From the NCBI GenBank assembly GCA_905331475.1, contig CAJNYU010001185.1:1-64000 (forward strand): a stretch of 64,000 bases of DNA, read 5' to 3'. Source of the stretch: Rotaria socialis (Eukaryota > Rotifera > Eurotatoria > Philodinida > Philodinidae). Below are positions 19,842 to 33,363 of the stretch, in pieces. The position numbers and the translations under genes are program-made. Within the stretch, counting starts at the first letter, position 1. Each line of letters begins with the position of its first letter. The notes beneath the pieces were generated by a model, which was not told the DNA's origin, searched no databases, and saw only the letters and a list, made by a program, of their open reading frames with translations.

Positions 19842-22800
19842 TATTCCCAGGCAACACATTCTATTGTGTTCATTAACATTTTTATTATCATTAAAACGAT
19901 TATGTATTCAATGAAATAAATACATCCGACAAGAAAGTTTTTTTTGTTTTTGTTTAGTTAAATTATAAAAAAAAAAGAAAACATTTCAATTATTATCAAA
20001 CATCAATTGATTTTTAATTTATAAATAAAATGTTCACATTGGTTAAATCATATTTTTAAGTTTTACTTGAAATCCCAGATAATCTATATTTATAAGTAAA
20101 AGAAAATTCAATTAATTGAAGTATTTCACATTTTTTCCTCTATGACACCTTTTTATATTTATTCTGATTACAGTTTCAAGAAGGAAAAGAAAAATAATTA
20201 GACATTCCATTAAATATATTCAACCGATCATGATAAACTCATTTATACTATTTTAAACTAAATCAAATCAAATTTATTTTTCCTTGTTTTATCTCAAGAA
20301 TTCCTCACTTCTCATTTGTTTCATGTAAGAACTTATTTAAAAAAATGAAAACAAAAATAATTTAATTGAAAGAATTTTCTATTTTAGTTTTAGTTTTTAA
20401 GTATAATATAATCTGAATTCTATCTATTCGAAAGAGAAACTATCAATTAGATATTTATATATCTATTTAAAACTAGTCTCTATAGAAATGTATTAGAATC
20501 AACATTAGGAAATTTACTTATTTTACTGCGTATTTTTTATTATCTTGTAATGGAAAAATTCGATAAAAATATTGGTTAAAATTTTTAATTGAAATAATTA
20601 TTTAATATTCTTTAGAAGAGATTTTATCGATCAACATTTTAAATAATAATTAATTTTTTCTATTTGATATTTTTTGTGTCCTTTGGAAAAGTTTAGCAAA
20701 AGATCGTTTAGAAGTATTTTCAATTATCACTCAAGTTTCTTTGATTAAATAATTTGCTGCTCTTCATTTTTTTTTTATAATTTATTGTTCTACTTTAGTA
20801 AATACGTCTAGTTTTACTACTTATTTGAATGTGAAATTTAATCTAATTTTCATTAAAAAAATGTTGTTTATTTCATCCTATATTTCAATTGATGATCAAT
20901 ATTTATCATTCAACTTAAAAACCGTTTAGTTAATAATTTAATTAATAATTTAGGTGTTTATTTTTCTATGGTAAAATATTTTATTTAACTTTTTAAATCC
21001 GAAGTTTCTATTTAGTAAATGACTTAATTTTGATGAAGATTTTCATCGTGGGATCAAAATTTCTTGTTCATAGAACTTCGAAAAAAGTTATTTACGTTTC
21101 ATAATTGAAATGAATTTCATACTAAATAAAAAGAAAAATAATGATTTCATTTATTTTCTTTCGATTTATACTTTTGTCGCTAAAACAAAAGTAACATTAC
21201 GTTCAATGATAGAATTCTCCATTATTCGAAATCAGACAACTCTCAATACTTTTTTTCTTAACCAATACGAAAAAACTAACTATGAAAAATGAGATTTACA
21301 CAGAAAAGTTTAGTCATTTTAAAAATAAATTTCATTTTATCAAAATCTATAATATCAGTTCAAACTAAAGGATCTCAAACAATTCTTTTTTTCTTTCATC
21401 AGTTATTTTTCTAGTAATTATGTTGATGCTATTCAAGTTTCCTAAAATATTTTGTCCCTTTTTCTTTAATTATAAAATTTCTAATGTCATGAATAGTCAT
21501 TCGAAAAAAACGTTCTTATTTTAATTATTTTAAAAATTGAGCCATCAGATATAATTCTGTCCCATATATTAACATTTAATTAGCTCCATCACAAGTCATG
21601 TTATTTACATAGACAAGCAGTCACTATTTATTATTAAGAAAAAGAAATTATATTTCTTTATCAACTTATATTAAATAAAATAATTATTCATTTAAGAAAT
21701 GTCTGATCATTTTAGAAAAAACCTTAATCTTGTGTAACTGAAAATCATTCTCAATATTCTACTCTTCGAAAAAATTCTTTCACCACATTTTCTGTTTTCA
21801 TTTGATTACGTCAAAATTCAAATTGCGCATTGCCAACACCTGACAAATAATTTTCTATTTAATGAACTCATTTAAATCATATAAGAATAAAAATAATCTG
21901 TTTCAATAAAGATAATAAGTTAAAATTTATTTTCTATCAGTTAACAATTTTGACGTAATCAAATGGAAAGATTAAAAAGTAGAAAAATATTTTTGTCATG
22001 ACTTTTTTTGACAATAAGAAACAAATTCATGTTAAACGACTTTGAGATTTATTTTACATAATAACAAAATTATCTATGTCAAAATCACCTGAATTAAACT
22101 TCTATTTTTATATTGAATTGGTTTTATGAAAGAAAAAGAAAATGAACTTAATATTTTTGTGGAAAATACTTAGAAACTTGACCGAAGGCAGCTATTATTA
22201 GAAATGCACCTAAAAGAAATAGTATTTTAATTTGTTTCTGTTACGAGACTGTTCAAATGATTAATTAATTAATTAAGTTAATATTATTCAATGGAAAACT
22301 ATAGTTTCTTTCTCGTGAATAAACGGTAACTTGTTTTCTATGTGAATAACATGACTTCTGCTAAAAAATAATGAATATTTTGTATGAGACAAATTCAGCA
22401 GATTTTTTCATCAATTCAATAACTACCTAAACAAGCAAACAAACAAATATAATAATAGATACATCAATATCTAATTAGTTGATTTTCGTATTTCTCAATT
22501 TTAATTCAAAAACAAAAAGAAATAAATGTAAACGTAAAAATGTTTATTGCTGAAAAGAGTAATAATTCTCATTGATTATTTCTTACAGATTATTAGTCAT
22601 TTTCATATCAATTGACTAACAATGTTTCTAGCTGATGATCAAAAACTAAGATTAGAAAACTTAAGTATTTATATGTTTTTATATCAAGTAATGAATAATA
22701 AGCAATTAGATTTATTGTCTAAGTTGTTATGGCATACCTAGAAAATCATCTACGTATATTTATCTTTCTTCCTATTTAATTGTCTACTAGAGATAAAGAA

Positions 22801-24580
22801 TCTGTCTGTCATTTAGCAGGTCATATATTAGAGAAAGCTGATCAAAAACAAATTTTACATTCTGAGTAGTACATCTGTATCGAATTCAGTAGATTACTAT
22901 CTATCGACCAATGCAACTATTTCTTTCAAACCTTAGGCCAAACATTTATTTTTCCTCTGCTCTAATCTAATTTTTCTATTTTTATTTTCGAAACAATTTT
23001 TATTAGTGAATAATATTTCAACGTATCAATATAATTATATTTAAAACTGATTTAAATTTATGTCAATGAATATTGTACGCGTTTCGATACAAAGTGAGTT
23101 ACTTCGTAGATTTTTACATCATTTTAGTGTATAAATTTCAGATTAATTAAGTCTTAAATGTTTTCAATTTATTTAAAGTTAACATAGTCAATTCGTTTTT
23201 AAGTCCGTATTTAAGAAGTTTTCGTAGAACATAATATAAATAGAAAAATCGTTAAGAATTTCGATATAAACTTTTGATTGAAGAAAACAATTATGAATTT
23301 ATTTTTTACAGATAATTCAAATTTATTGATTATATCGACAGTGAATTTTTGACAAAGTCAAATTTTCTATTTTGATAGTTGAACAACTGTTTTAAAATTG
23401 AATTTTTAGAGAAAACAATTAGTTGGAAGATGACAAGTGGTTCGTAATGGAGCTGTACTATTAATCCATTTATTTGAGTGTCTTTTCTATTAGACTTCAG
23501 TTTTCACAGTAAAACAAACGAGTGAAACTTAAAAAAAAACGATCTGTTGTTTGATTATAGCGATGCCATGGGCAAAAACTGTCTTATACACACACATATA
23601 ATATCAACCAAGAAAATTAATCAAAACAAAGCACAAGATAGAAGAAGAAGATCATCTGAATAAGTGTTCACTATGATTGATAAGAGAAATGAGGAATTTT
23701 CTTGATATTAATTATTTTATTCTTGTTTTTGGAAGATTATTCTATTTCATTGACACTTTCTCTTCATCCAAACAATTACAAAAATGATGACGACTGTTCT
23801 AAACGAAAAAAAAAAGATCAGATGAAAAACTAATCGATTCAAGCAATGCTGTTCAACTAAAATTTTCATTTTTTGTTGGTTTAAATATAAAAAAATTGTT
23901 TTTAAAAGTTACTTAAACATGAGAAATCCTGTTTTCTATGATCAATCAATTTATATTTTATGTTTCATTTATCATCAAAATTGAATCTAATCTAGATAAA
24001 GAATGATTTGATATTTCATGTAACTATAAATCAGCAAAAAAACAATAATTAGTTAAAAATAACATCATACTCTCATCTCATACGAAAGAATCAACTCGCT
24101 GTTCTACTGTGAACTTTATTTTACTTAAACATTTCAACGTATAAATGTCTAAATATTCAAATGATTGATTTTAGTAATCGTTTTCATCTCTTTTTTTCTC
24201 TCTCACACCAGATCGGAACTATAATGAATAATGGTGTTATCGATTGAGAGAAACAAAATGAAATTTGCACAAGTTTATAGCCATAAGTTAGATATTTGTG
24301 ATTTTAAACATGAATTTAAAAAAATCTTTTCTATTTTTCAATATTGCGCAAAATTGCTCGAAAAATAAAAAGTGCAAAAATTTAATAAATTAATTGTAGA
24401 CAGATTTCTATTCAAATATAAAAATTAATGATAAATTAAGAATAAATTATTTTTTTAATTTTATTTATTTTAGCGTTAATATAAAAAGAAATGTATAATC
24501 TATGTTTTTCATTTCGTTCTTTTTAAATTAGAATAAGCATTTTTTTTTCTTTTTTCACTGAATTATAAACGAATAATTAT
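19842..24580. other. Long AT-rich intergenic region
   Basis: 4.7 kb without a recognisable gene, TIR element or tandem array; poly-A/T runs and short open frames only. The polyadenylation signal AATAAA at 19915-19920, 74 bases after the insulin-like stop, probably serves that gene. Confidence 0.55.
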
Positions 24581-26951
24581 TTATTCTATATCTCTATAGA
24601 ATAATTTTCGAAGCAATTTTGCTTCTTGAGCCATTTCATCGTCACTTCTCCAGCCTTTTGCTTTTTTATCATGATGAGCCAACTAAAATTAGAATAAATA
24701 ATAAAAATAATTTCTCTCTCTCTCTCTCTCTCTTTAAATAACCTCATGATAAATAGTGTCATTTTCTTCAAAATCAGACGGCTTTCGAGGAAGAATATGA
24801 ACATGAACATGCTAAAACGAAACAAAAATTTAATTTATTTTCTTTATAATTAAAATAAAAGAATATATATACTTTAACAGTTTGTCCTGCATATTCTCCA
24901 TCTTGTATAGCAATACTTAATGATTTTCCTTGATAGAATTCTTCAATTTTTGTTGAAACTAATTGTGTAGATAAAAATAAATCATTTATTTCTTCAGGAT
25001 ATAATTGAGAAAATCGTTCGACACATCGAATTGGTGATACAAGTACATCTAGATTTAATTATATTTAATTAAATTTGTAAAATAAATATTTTAACTAACG
25101 TCCGGGTACAATAGGTTTTTTATTAACTAAACCTATACTTAATGTTGAACGAAAAAAAATTTGACTTGCTGTTATTTCTAATTGACCCCAACGAATTTTT
25201 TCATTATTGATATTCTTGATTGGTACTAAAATAATTTTATTTTTCTTAAAATTGAAAAATAGAAAATTTTGTTCTTACCAGCTATGTTTGTTGATGATAT
25301 TAATGTATATAAATCTTTTCGACGATGTTGAATTATTGGCATTTTTTCTCTAACTTGTTCAATATATGAAAGATCAAGATCAATTGTTCGAATTGATGGC
25401 GAATCCAAATTCATATCCAAAAGAATTTTTCCCCATGGATCAACAACCTAAATTTAAAAATAAGAATCAATTTATTTTATTATATTTTAATAATAACTAA
25501 ATAATACAAACTAAAGAATGTCCATAAGATTCACGCTTAGTATTGTGAAAACCAACTTGAGCAGCAGCAACAACAAAACATTGATTTTCAATAGCACGAG
25601 AACGAAGTAATATCTAAATTTCAATTTTTTTATTCAATTTTATGAGAAAATAAAATATTTGAAAACATTTTAGTTTTGACTATTTGGGGCAAAAAGCAAG
25701 CTTTTTTAACATGAAAAAGATTAATTTTCGCTTTTTTTAATGAAAAAGTTAAAATTTAATCAAAGAAAAAACGAGAATAGAAATCACTAATAAAAGCAAT
25801 TTTTTTATGCTATAAGATTAATTGATGGTTTACGAAAAAAATTGTTTCAATTGAAAAATCATTTTTCCATCGTCAAAAATAAAGAAAAAAATAGTTCTGA
25901 CATTCTAATTAAATCATAAATTGAATTGTTCGTATTAAAGATTATGAATATTGAGGAAAATATAAAACTTTAAACGAGTATTCTGATTGAATCATTAGCG
26001 GACTCGATTAGTGTTTGCAATTCTTAAATTGGATAATAATTCGATTTTTTTTTGCAAATCTTTTTAAGTTCGAATGTCAAAGAAATGTGATTAAATTATT
26101 TAAATAGCTGTTTACCTCCCAATGAGCTTCTCCAGTATGTTTAGTAAAAGCACTTGGATATGTTAGAATTTGTGCACCATCTTCAGGCGAAACTGTTAAT
26201 AGTCGAGCAAATTCAGGAAAACGAAGATCATAACACTTAATTAAAAGAAAAATTATAAAAAAAGAAAAATAAAAGAAAAATTTTACAATTCCAAGGCCAA
26301 TTCTTCCACCCGGTGTTTCAATCGGTTTAATAATTGATGAGCCAGCTTGTGTATAATCTGATTCTTGAATCCTTAAAGAACCAGCTTGAACATCAAATAA
26401 GTGTATTTTTGAATAATGGCTAACGATTTCACCTCGATCATTTATTATTAAATGACTGTTTAATATTCGATCTTCAACTTCTGTCTTAAGATTTATTTTA
26501 TTTAAATACAAAAAGATAAAGATAAAAAAAGTTTAAATACGAACTCGTTGATGAAAACCACCTAATGAAATCCATAATTGATTTTCTTTTGCTAATCTTC
26601 TATAACCATTGATAATTGGGCCATCAATTGTTTCTGCTTTTTCAAGTGTTAATGATTTTGATTCACATATAAAATCAAATCCTTCAGGAAAAAATACAAT
26701 CTATTCAAGATTTTATTTTTATTAATAATAAGAAAACGGAAAAAAAGAAATTCTTTTTTGTTAATTTATAAACTAACTTTGGCTTCTTCTTTTTTTGCTT
26801 GTTTAATTAATTCTTCTCCAATTTTGAAATTAATATTTTTATCATCCCGACAATTCAATTGACAAACACCAATACGAACTATTTTACTCGACATTGTTCG
26901 ATAATTTAATATTAATCTAGATAATCCTTTTATTATTAATTTATTAAACAT
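24581..26951 (-). CDS. NitFhit: NitFhit fusion: nitrilase-family amidase plus diadenosine polyphosphate hydrolase
   Basis: Ten exons: 26778-26951, 26545-26700, 26287-26484, 26116-26235, 25512-25613, 25279-25447, 25100-25225, 24873-25048, 24743-24811, 24581-24682; 463 residues, close to the fly protein. The Nit half shows the nitrilase triad: Glu in FFPEGFDF, Lys in HYSKIHLFD, Cys in CYDLRFPE. The Fhit half has the substrate region ([15 protein letters not shown]), [10 protein letters not shown] and the catalytic [10 protein letters not shown]. Nit1 is a metabolite-repair amidase for deaminated glutathione; Fhit hydrolyses Ap3A/Ap4A. They are separate genes in vertebrates but fused in flies and nematodes. 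The first 20 residues ([20 protein letters not shown]) look like a mitochondrial presequence, with a second Met suited to a cytosolic form. A CT repeat lies in the last intron. Confidence 0.95.
24713..24734. repeat. CT dinucleotide microsatellite
   Basis: About ten CT units in the last intron of NitFhit. Confidence 0.9.
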
Positions 26952-27468
26952 TTAATTAAAATTATCTTTTCATCTTTAAACAAATAAATAAATTTTAGTT
27001 TTTTTTCTTCGAAATTTTCTTGCGAATTCAATCTAGAAAAAATATTCTTTCTTTTTCTCTCAGATAAAAACGTTTATCAATAAAACATACTGAAAAGCAT
27101 TTGAAATTTTTTTCTTAAATACGATTAAAACTTGTTTATAATTTATCAAATAATAGTTCTACTAAAGTTCTAGCAATATTTCTATCTAAAGAACAGAATT
27201 TTATGTATGTTTAATATTCGATCTAACAGAATTCATATCATCTATTAAATATTAATTAGAAATAAAAATAAAAATAAATTATCTATCTGAAATATATCAG
27301 GAGAATGATTTATTTTTTTACTTTCCAAAACAAATGTTTATTAAAAGAATAACAAAAGGAAAAGTATAAATAGATATTTTCAAGAAAACAAAGGATCAAT
27401 GAAATTTTTTTATCGTGTTTTTAAATAAGAATTCAATTTAAAGAAAAGAAACTCAAACCAAATGTAAA

Positions 27469-30407
27469 TTAAATAGGTTGAGTATTAATTTCAAGCCATT
27501 CTAATAAACTTTCTTGAAGATTTTGCTTTTTTATTTCATCACCAATAAGTTGACGAACTTTTTCATGATATTTATTTATATAATCAATCTAGAATATAAA
27601 ATCAAACTATTGTTATTATAATAAATAAAAATCAAACAACAAACTTCATGATCAGTTAATAACGATCGATCAATTAATTTTGTTTGAATAGGAACCATTG
27701 TTAATTGTTCAAACGTTAACCAATTTTCATCATAATAAGCATACTAAGTAGAATTATTTATTTATTTAAATAAATCAATAATTGAATAACTAACTTTCGA
27801 ATTTTTCTTAATAACAACAACACAATTTTCAATTCGAATACCAAATTTATCATCAAGATAAAATCCAGGTTCTTTTTATGTCGAATAATAAAAAAGCCAA
27901 ATTCTTTATTATAAGAAAAAAATATATAAATAAATGAACCAACCATCACTAAGAATCATTCCTGAAACTAAATAATTATCCGAACGTATTCGAGTACCAA
28001 TTGATTGAGGACCTTCATAATTCAATTGAGAAATTTGAGGAAACAATAAAAAAAAGATAAGAATTTCTAAAAAAAACAAAAAACCTTCGTGAACATTCAA
28101 ACAACAACCAACACCATGTCCTGTTCCATGTCGATAATCTAAACCAACATCCCAAAGTGCACGACGTGCAAATGAATCAAGTCGAGCACCAGTTGTATTT
28201 GGTGGAAATAAACATGATGCTAATGATATAAAACCTTGTAATACTCGAGTGAAACATTCCTAATTGTTTCAAAACAAAATTCTTTTATTTTTGTTGCAAA
28301 TAAAAAAACAGAAAAACAAACTTTTTCAAAATCTGTTGGTTGACCAAAATGAAGAGTTCGTGTTACATCTGTTGTTCCTTCTCTTAAATAAACATTTAAT
28401 TTGAAAAAATATACAAACAACGATTGAATGAAATCACTTGTATTGTCCACCTGAATCAACTAAATATAATTCATTTGAAGTTATTGTTTTATCAGATTCT
28501 TCTGTGGGTCTATTAATTTAAAAACGAAACAAAAAAAAGACTAATATTTTAAATAGATCAATCTAATAAAAGCATATATTAACTTGTAATGAATAATTGA
28601 AGCATTTTTTCCACTTGCAGATATTGTTTCAAAACTATCATAAAGATAATTTTGTTGTTGACTTAAGAATTAGAAAACAAGAATATATGAAAAAAAGCGC
28701 AAAAAAACATTTCATTTAAATAAAACCATCGAAATAATCTTAGTTTTTCTGCACCAGATAATTCAGTTATAGTTTCATTGTTTTGAATCTAAAATCAATT
28801 TTTATTTTGAAATTAATGAAAAGATCACGACGAAAAAACGAACATTTTCTTCAAGCCAATGGATATATGAACAAAGAGCAACTCCATCTTTTATCTAAAT
28901 AAAATAAAATATTTAATATTCAAATAATTAAAATCAATTTCTTAAAATAAAATAAGAAAACTTACATGAGATTGTTTCATTCCTTGAATTTCACATGGAT
29001 TTTTAATAGCTTTCAATTCATAAACAATATCATCTTGTATCACTAATTGTTTCTTATTGAGGAAATCGAAGAAAAATGAAACGAAATTTTAATAATTAGA
29101 ACAAAAAGTAGAATTAAAAATATACTTTAGGTATAATTGTTTGCACAGCATAATTGCATGATGGTGATACCTTAAATATATATGTACATTTCTTTATTTA
29201 GTTTATTTTAATAAATTTACAAAAAATTTATGTGATGGATCTTGAAATTGGACATCTTTTTTCAATTGTTCATAAAATAAATCATAGGAATAAATTTGAA
29301 TATTTTCATTTTCAAGATCGTTTTTTATTGATTCCGATAATTTATTTAAATCGACAAATAATCTTAAAAAAATTCCTTTAATAAGAAATCCAATTAAGAA
29401 AAACTAACTTGAGATGATCAATTGAAATAATAGAGAATGAAAGAAAAACAGGATTATATGGAATATCACCACCGCGTAAATTGAATAACCCTTTTTGTTT
29501 TGTTCGTATAAATCAATAAAGTCAGTTTTTGTTTTGATTAAAGAAAAAATCTTACAAGCAATATCATCTGTTCGATGTAATATTAAATGATTAACTTGAT
29601 ATTCATTCATTTTTGTACGAACTTTCAATAGTTTTTCACTAATTGAAGCACCTTTTGAGAGAAAATTTTCTTAATTTTTTCCTTTTAAATTAAATTAAAT
29701 TAAAATCAAACCAGAAAATTGAATATCATGTTTCCATATGGATTCTTGTGGTAATTCTGGTCGTTGTTTATTCCATAAAATATCAATAAGATTAATTTCA
29801 ATAGGTACAAGTTGCTTATCGGCTTGTTCAAGTGTATCTTTCCATTCTTTCCATTCATTTATTGATAAAAGTTGAGGATCACATCCAACAAAGGAGTTTT
29901 TTTCTAAATTCTAAAAAAATTAAATTGAAATAAAAGAAGCTAATAATTGAAAATTTACTCTTGCAATCCAATTCGCAATTGAAGGAACATCTTTTGTTCC
30001 ATCACGCATTAATTTCCAACATGTTGAATCCAATTCATGTTCAGCTTGACAAAAATATCTTCCATCAGTCCATAAAAGAGCTTGATCATCTGTTATAACG
30101 GCTGTACCTATTTTAAACATATAAAAGCTGTAAAAATGATTTTTATTCAAATGATGAATGATAAAAACCATTTGATCCAGTAAAATTTGAAATAAATTCT
30201 CGTCGTTTATAACGATCAGCAACATATTCATTCTAATCAAACAAAATTAATTTATAAAAATAAAACAAACAGAAAATAAATAATTGAATAACAAACTTTA
30301 TGTGGATCCGTTGTTGGAACAATATAAGCATGAATTATGTCATTAAAATATTTTTTAGATTTCATTAATTGACGAAGATTATTTAATAATACCGATGATG
30401 AATTCAT
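27469..30407 (-). CDS. XPNPEP1: Xaa-Pro aminopeptidase 1 (aminopeptidase P, cytosolic type)
   Basis: Dimanganese metallopeptidase that removes an N-terminal residue preceding proline. Nineteen exons sum to 1839 bases, 612 residues (human is 623): 30297-30407, 30169-30232, 29959-30107, 29712-29910, 29556-29651, 29409-29490, 29221-29362, 29126-29170, 28966-29052, 28844-28894, 28727-28788, 28584-28661, 28438-28509, 28322-28382, 28085-28259, 27944-28012, 27795-27871, 27645-27743, 27469-27588. The creatinase N domain has LLWTDGRYF; linker DDIAWLFNLRGGDI; metal ligands are visible in VDSGGQY, GTTDVTRT, HGTGHGVG, SDEPGFY and GIRIEN. There is no signal peptide, as expected for the cytosolic form. Its ATG is one base-triplet after an AG acceptor and 26 bases from the ELL stop, so it is probably the second cistron of an ELL-XPNPEP1 unit. 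Confidence 0.96.
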
Positions 30408-30433
30408 CTTAAAAAGAACAAAGAAAAAAAGAA
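30408..30433 (-). promoter_or_regulatory. Candidate trans-splice acceptor between ELL and XPNPEP1
   Basis: On the minus strand the 26-base gap between the ELL stop and the XPNPEP1 ATG reads as a pyrimidine tract (TTTTTTTCTTTGTTCTTTTT) ending AAG directly before ATG. There is no room for a promoter. This is the layout expected of a spliced-leader acceptor in a polycistronic unit; spliced-leader trans-splicing is known in bdelloid rotifers. Confidence 0.6.
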
Positions 30434-33363
30434 TTAACAATCATTATGATCATCATCAGATATATGAAAATTATTTAAAGGAGAAGTTTTTTCAAAAATT
30501 TTTTGTAAACTAATTAATTTAATGTGTAGTTCAATAAGACGTTGTCGTTTATTTATAAATCCATCGCTATTTTCACATTTGAAAAATTCTTCAACTATTT
30601 TTGATGCTTTTTCATTTGTCTAAAATGAAAAAAAAACAATAAATTCTTTTCTTTTTCTCCTGCTTATCGTTTAATTAAAAATAAAAACAAACTTTGTCTT
30701 CATTAAATTGTTGTTCGAGTAATGAAAATTTTTCTGATACTATTTTAAGATAATCAATCAAAGAATTATATTCTGGAACAAGACGATTATATTCGTTTTC
30801 AGCTTGATCAATATTATATTCATCAGAAAACTCCATTGCATTTGATAACCTTAATAAAAAGAGATATCTTTTCTTGATTTTTAAAAAATGTATATATACA
30901 TATTTAACATACTGATCATTTGATTTATCAGAGTGTGATAATGCACTTGAAATTTTATCCAACATATCTGATACTAAACACAAAGAAAAAATTAAATTTA
31001 GTTTATGCAAGATCAAACGAAAAACAAATGAGACCATTCAAAAGACTTTTTTCGATTTTAAAAATTAACTTACATTGTTGAATACGTTCATCACATAATG
31101 AATTATCTACTGCTGCTTTTGTTGTTAGAGTTTCTTCATTCTCTATTGAACTTTGTTTATCAGTTATTGTTGTTGTTGTTAAACGATTTGTTGATAAATT
31201 TAATTTTGCTTTTGTTCCACTGGATGATGTTGTTGTTGAAATTTTATTAGTTGAATTTGTATTTGTATTTGTCAATGATGGTCGATTTGATATTGATGAT
31301 GGTAACGATGAAGAATTCTAAACAACAATAAATTAATATTTTGCTTTTCGTTTGTTTAATTTTTGTGACAGATTTTATTAATTAAATTTCCTTCATTAAG
31401 ATAAATTTTATTGTTTTTCATGATGATTCATCAGCATATTCGATTAGAAAATAGTTTATTTACTCACTTATCTTATTTATATTTAATTGTTTTTTAGCAT
31501 TAAATAGATGTTAAAATATTCATTTTATTTATTCTAATATTAAATCAAATACAAATACAAATTATTTTAATAGTTGTACAAAAGAGAATATCTATTATTT
31601 ATAGAAATATAAAATATTTTAAAAATTGAACACATTAGGAGCTTCTTAAAAGATATATTATACAATTCAATTGTAATATACATATATATATATTTGTTCA
31701 TGTATCATTTATCTTGATACTTCCTCTTATCTATCAATAGTACCGTTAACTTTTTCCTAACCAATAATTTATTTTCAATTATTATCCTAGAATCCTTTCA
31801 TAAAAAATTTAGTCAAGAGAAAAGAAATGAAAATCTAAAGGTGGGAGATACTGCGTCTATAGATCAAATATATTATGTATTTATTTCGAACATTGAAAAA
31901 ACATAGATTAAGACTCCAGTAGTGTCACATATCCAAAATTTTGGAGATACCGCATCTCACGCAAGAGATATGGGTGTGGGTGTGGGAGATGCGCATCTCT
32001 AAAGGAGATCTTACGTATCCAGTGATGAATGACCACATCTCCAAAATCTTGGATATGTGACACCACTCTCTAAAAATAATCTGAGCAATACAAACATCAG
32101 TTGTTGTTTTATTAATTGTTGATCTTGCTGGATTATTTTGATGTTCTTTAATTTTTCTATTGTAAAAATAAACAAATAAATTTATCAAAATAGACTTCGA
32201 AAGTAAATAAATAAATAATTAAAACAAACTTTTGAACAAATGATGCTTCTGCTTTAGGATAAAAAGGCCAATCATAATTAATTTCACCGCTCGTTAAGAT
32301 ATTTGTTAAAAGATAAAATTCTCCTGTTTTGGATTGTGTTGATATTGATGATAATAATGTATCTAGTTGGTCTTTTTCATCGTCACGTATTCCACCATCT
32401 TATTCAAAAAAAAATTTTAAATTAAAAATAAAAATAAGATAAAAACAAACCTTTTTTCAATCGAAGAAGAAGTTCAGGTTTTCTATATACTTTAGCGGCT
32501 AATATATGAACAAGACGTTCTCTTTTAATTAAAAATAAAAGTTAGAATATATTATTTATTTTATTTTTCTAATAAAACCTTAATGGTCTTTCACACGATA
32601 ACAATTGATTATTAGTTGGGCTTAAATGCAGTTCTAAATTTATTGTTGGTCTTGCTTGTCTTGGATTAGTTAGTGTTGTTGTTGTTGATGTTGATGAACG
32701 TTTATTTGATGGTTTGTGTATTTTATTTTGTAAGATTGTTTGAGTACTTTCACCAATTTCTTTTGTTCTATTATTTCAATACAGTAAAATACAAGCAATT
32801 AATTAAAAAGAAAATAAAGTGACAAACTGTTTTTTATTTTGTTCTTCATTTTTTTTAGTAACATTTGTTATTGTCATACTATAGACATCTTCTTGCGCAT
32901 GAATATTAAGTCTTTGTTCAATAAGAGCACAACTTTCAAGTTGACTAAAACATTTAATTTAATTTAAATTAAAATAAAATAAAATGATTACTCTCGATTT
33001 ATTTGTTTAATACATTGAAATACTTCAGGTGTTTTATCTTCTGGTGATATATTAAATGAATATGTCTTTCTATCAGCATTTGTTGTGGGAATTGATATTT
33101 CCTTTTATATTTTTAATATAGAAACAAATTCATTAGAGAAACAATGAATATATACATATCTAAATCCTTACTCCTCCATTAAGATTAAACTTTATAATTG
33201 GTTTTGTATTGGAACTTAATTTTTTATTTGTCTTAATATATGCTTCAATTGTTTTCATACATGAATCAGTTAATTTAACAAATATATGCATTTTCCCATC
33301 ATTATTACTTGATGCATCTTCATTCAACCAAAATTTATGATTTCCAGGAAGATTTCGATCCAT
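30434..33363 (-). CDS. ELL: RNA polymerase II elongation factor ELL
   Basis: Subunit of the super/little elongation complexes that suppresses Pol II pausing in the nucleus. Eleven exons sum to 1557 bases, 518 residues: 33172-33363, 32992-33101, 32828-32944, 32579-32767, 32451-32521, 32230-32398, 32096-32156, 31074-31317, 30913-30973, 30693-30849, 30434-30619. The N-terminal ELL domain shows VKLTDSCMKTIEAYI, KPIIKFNLNGG and ISIPTT; then the winged-helix region ERLVHILAAKVYRKPELLLR and YDWPFYP; a Thr/Ser-rich disordered middle; and a C-terminal occludin/ELL domain with VPEYNSLIDYLKIVSEKFS and KRQRLIELHIKLISLQKIF. Intron 7 (about 780 bases, far longer than the rest) holds a foldback element at 31918-32069. 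An acceptor (CTTTTGTTTTTAG) lies just upstream of the start. The XPNPEP1 gene follows at 26 bases. Confidence 0.94.
31918..32069. mobile_element. Small hairpin element in ELL intron 7
   Basis: The ends AGTAGTGTCACATATCCAAA and (inverted) AGTGGTGTCACATATCCAAG pair over about 35 bases through TTTTGGAGAT. The interior repeats GGAGAT/ATCTCC and GGTGTGG. It begins 27 bases past the exon 7 donor, and its right edge would extend exon 7's frame with several stops only if splicing failed. Confidence 0.8.
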
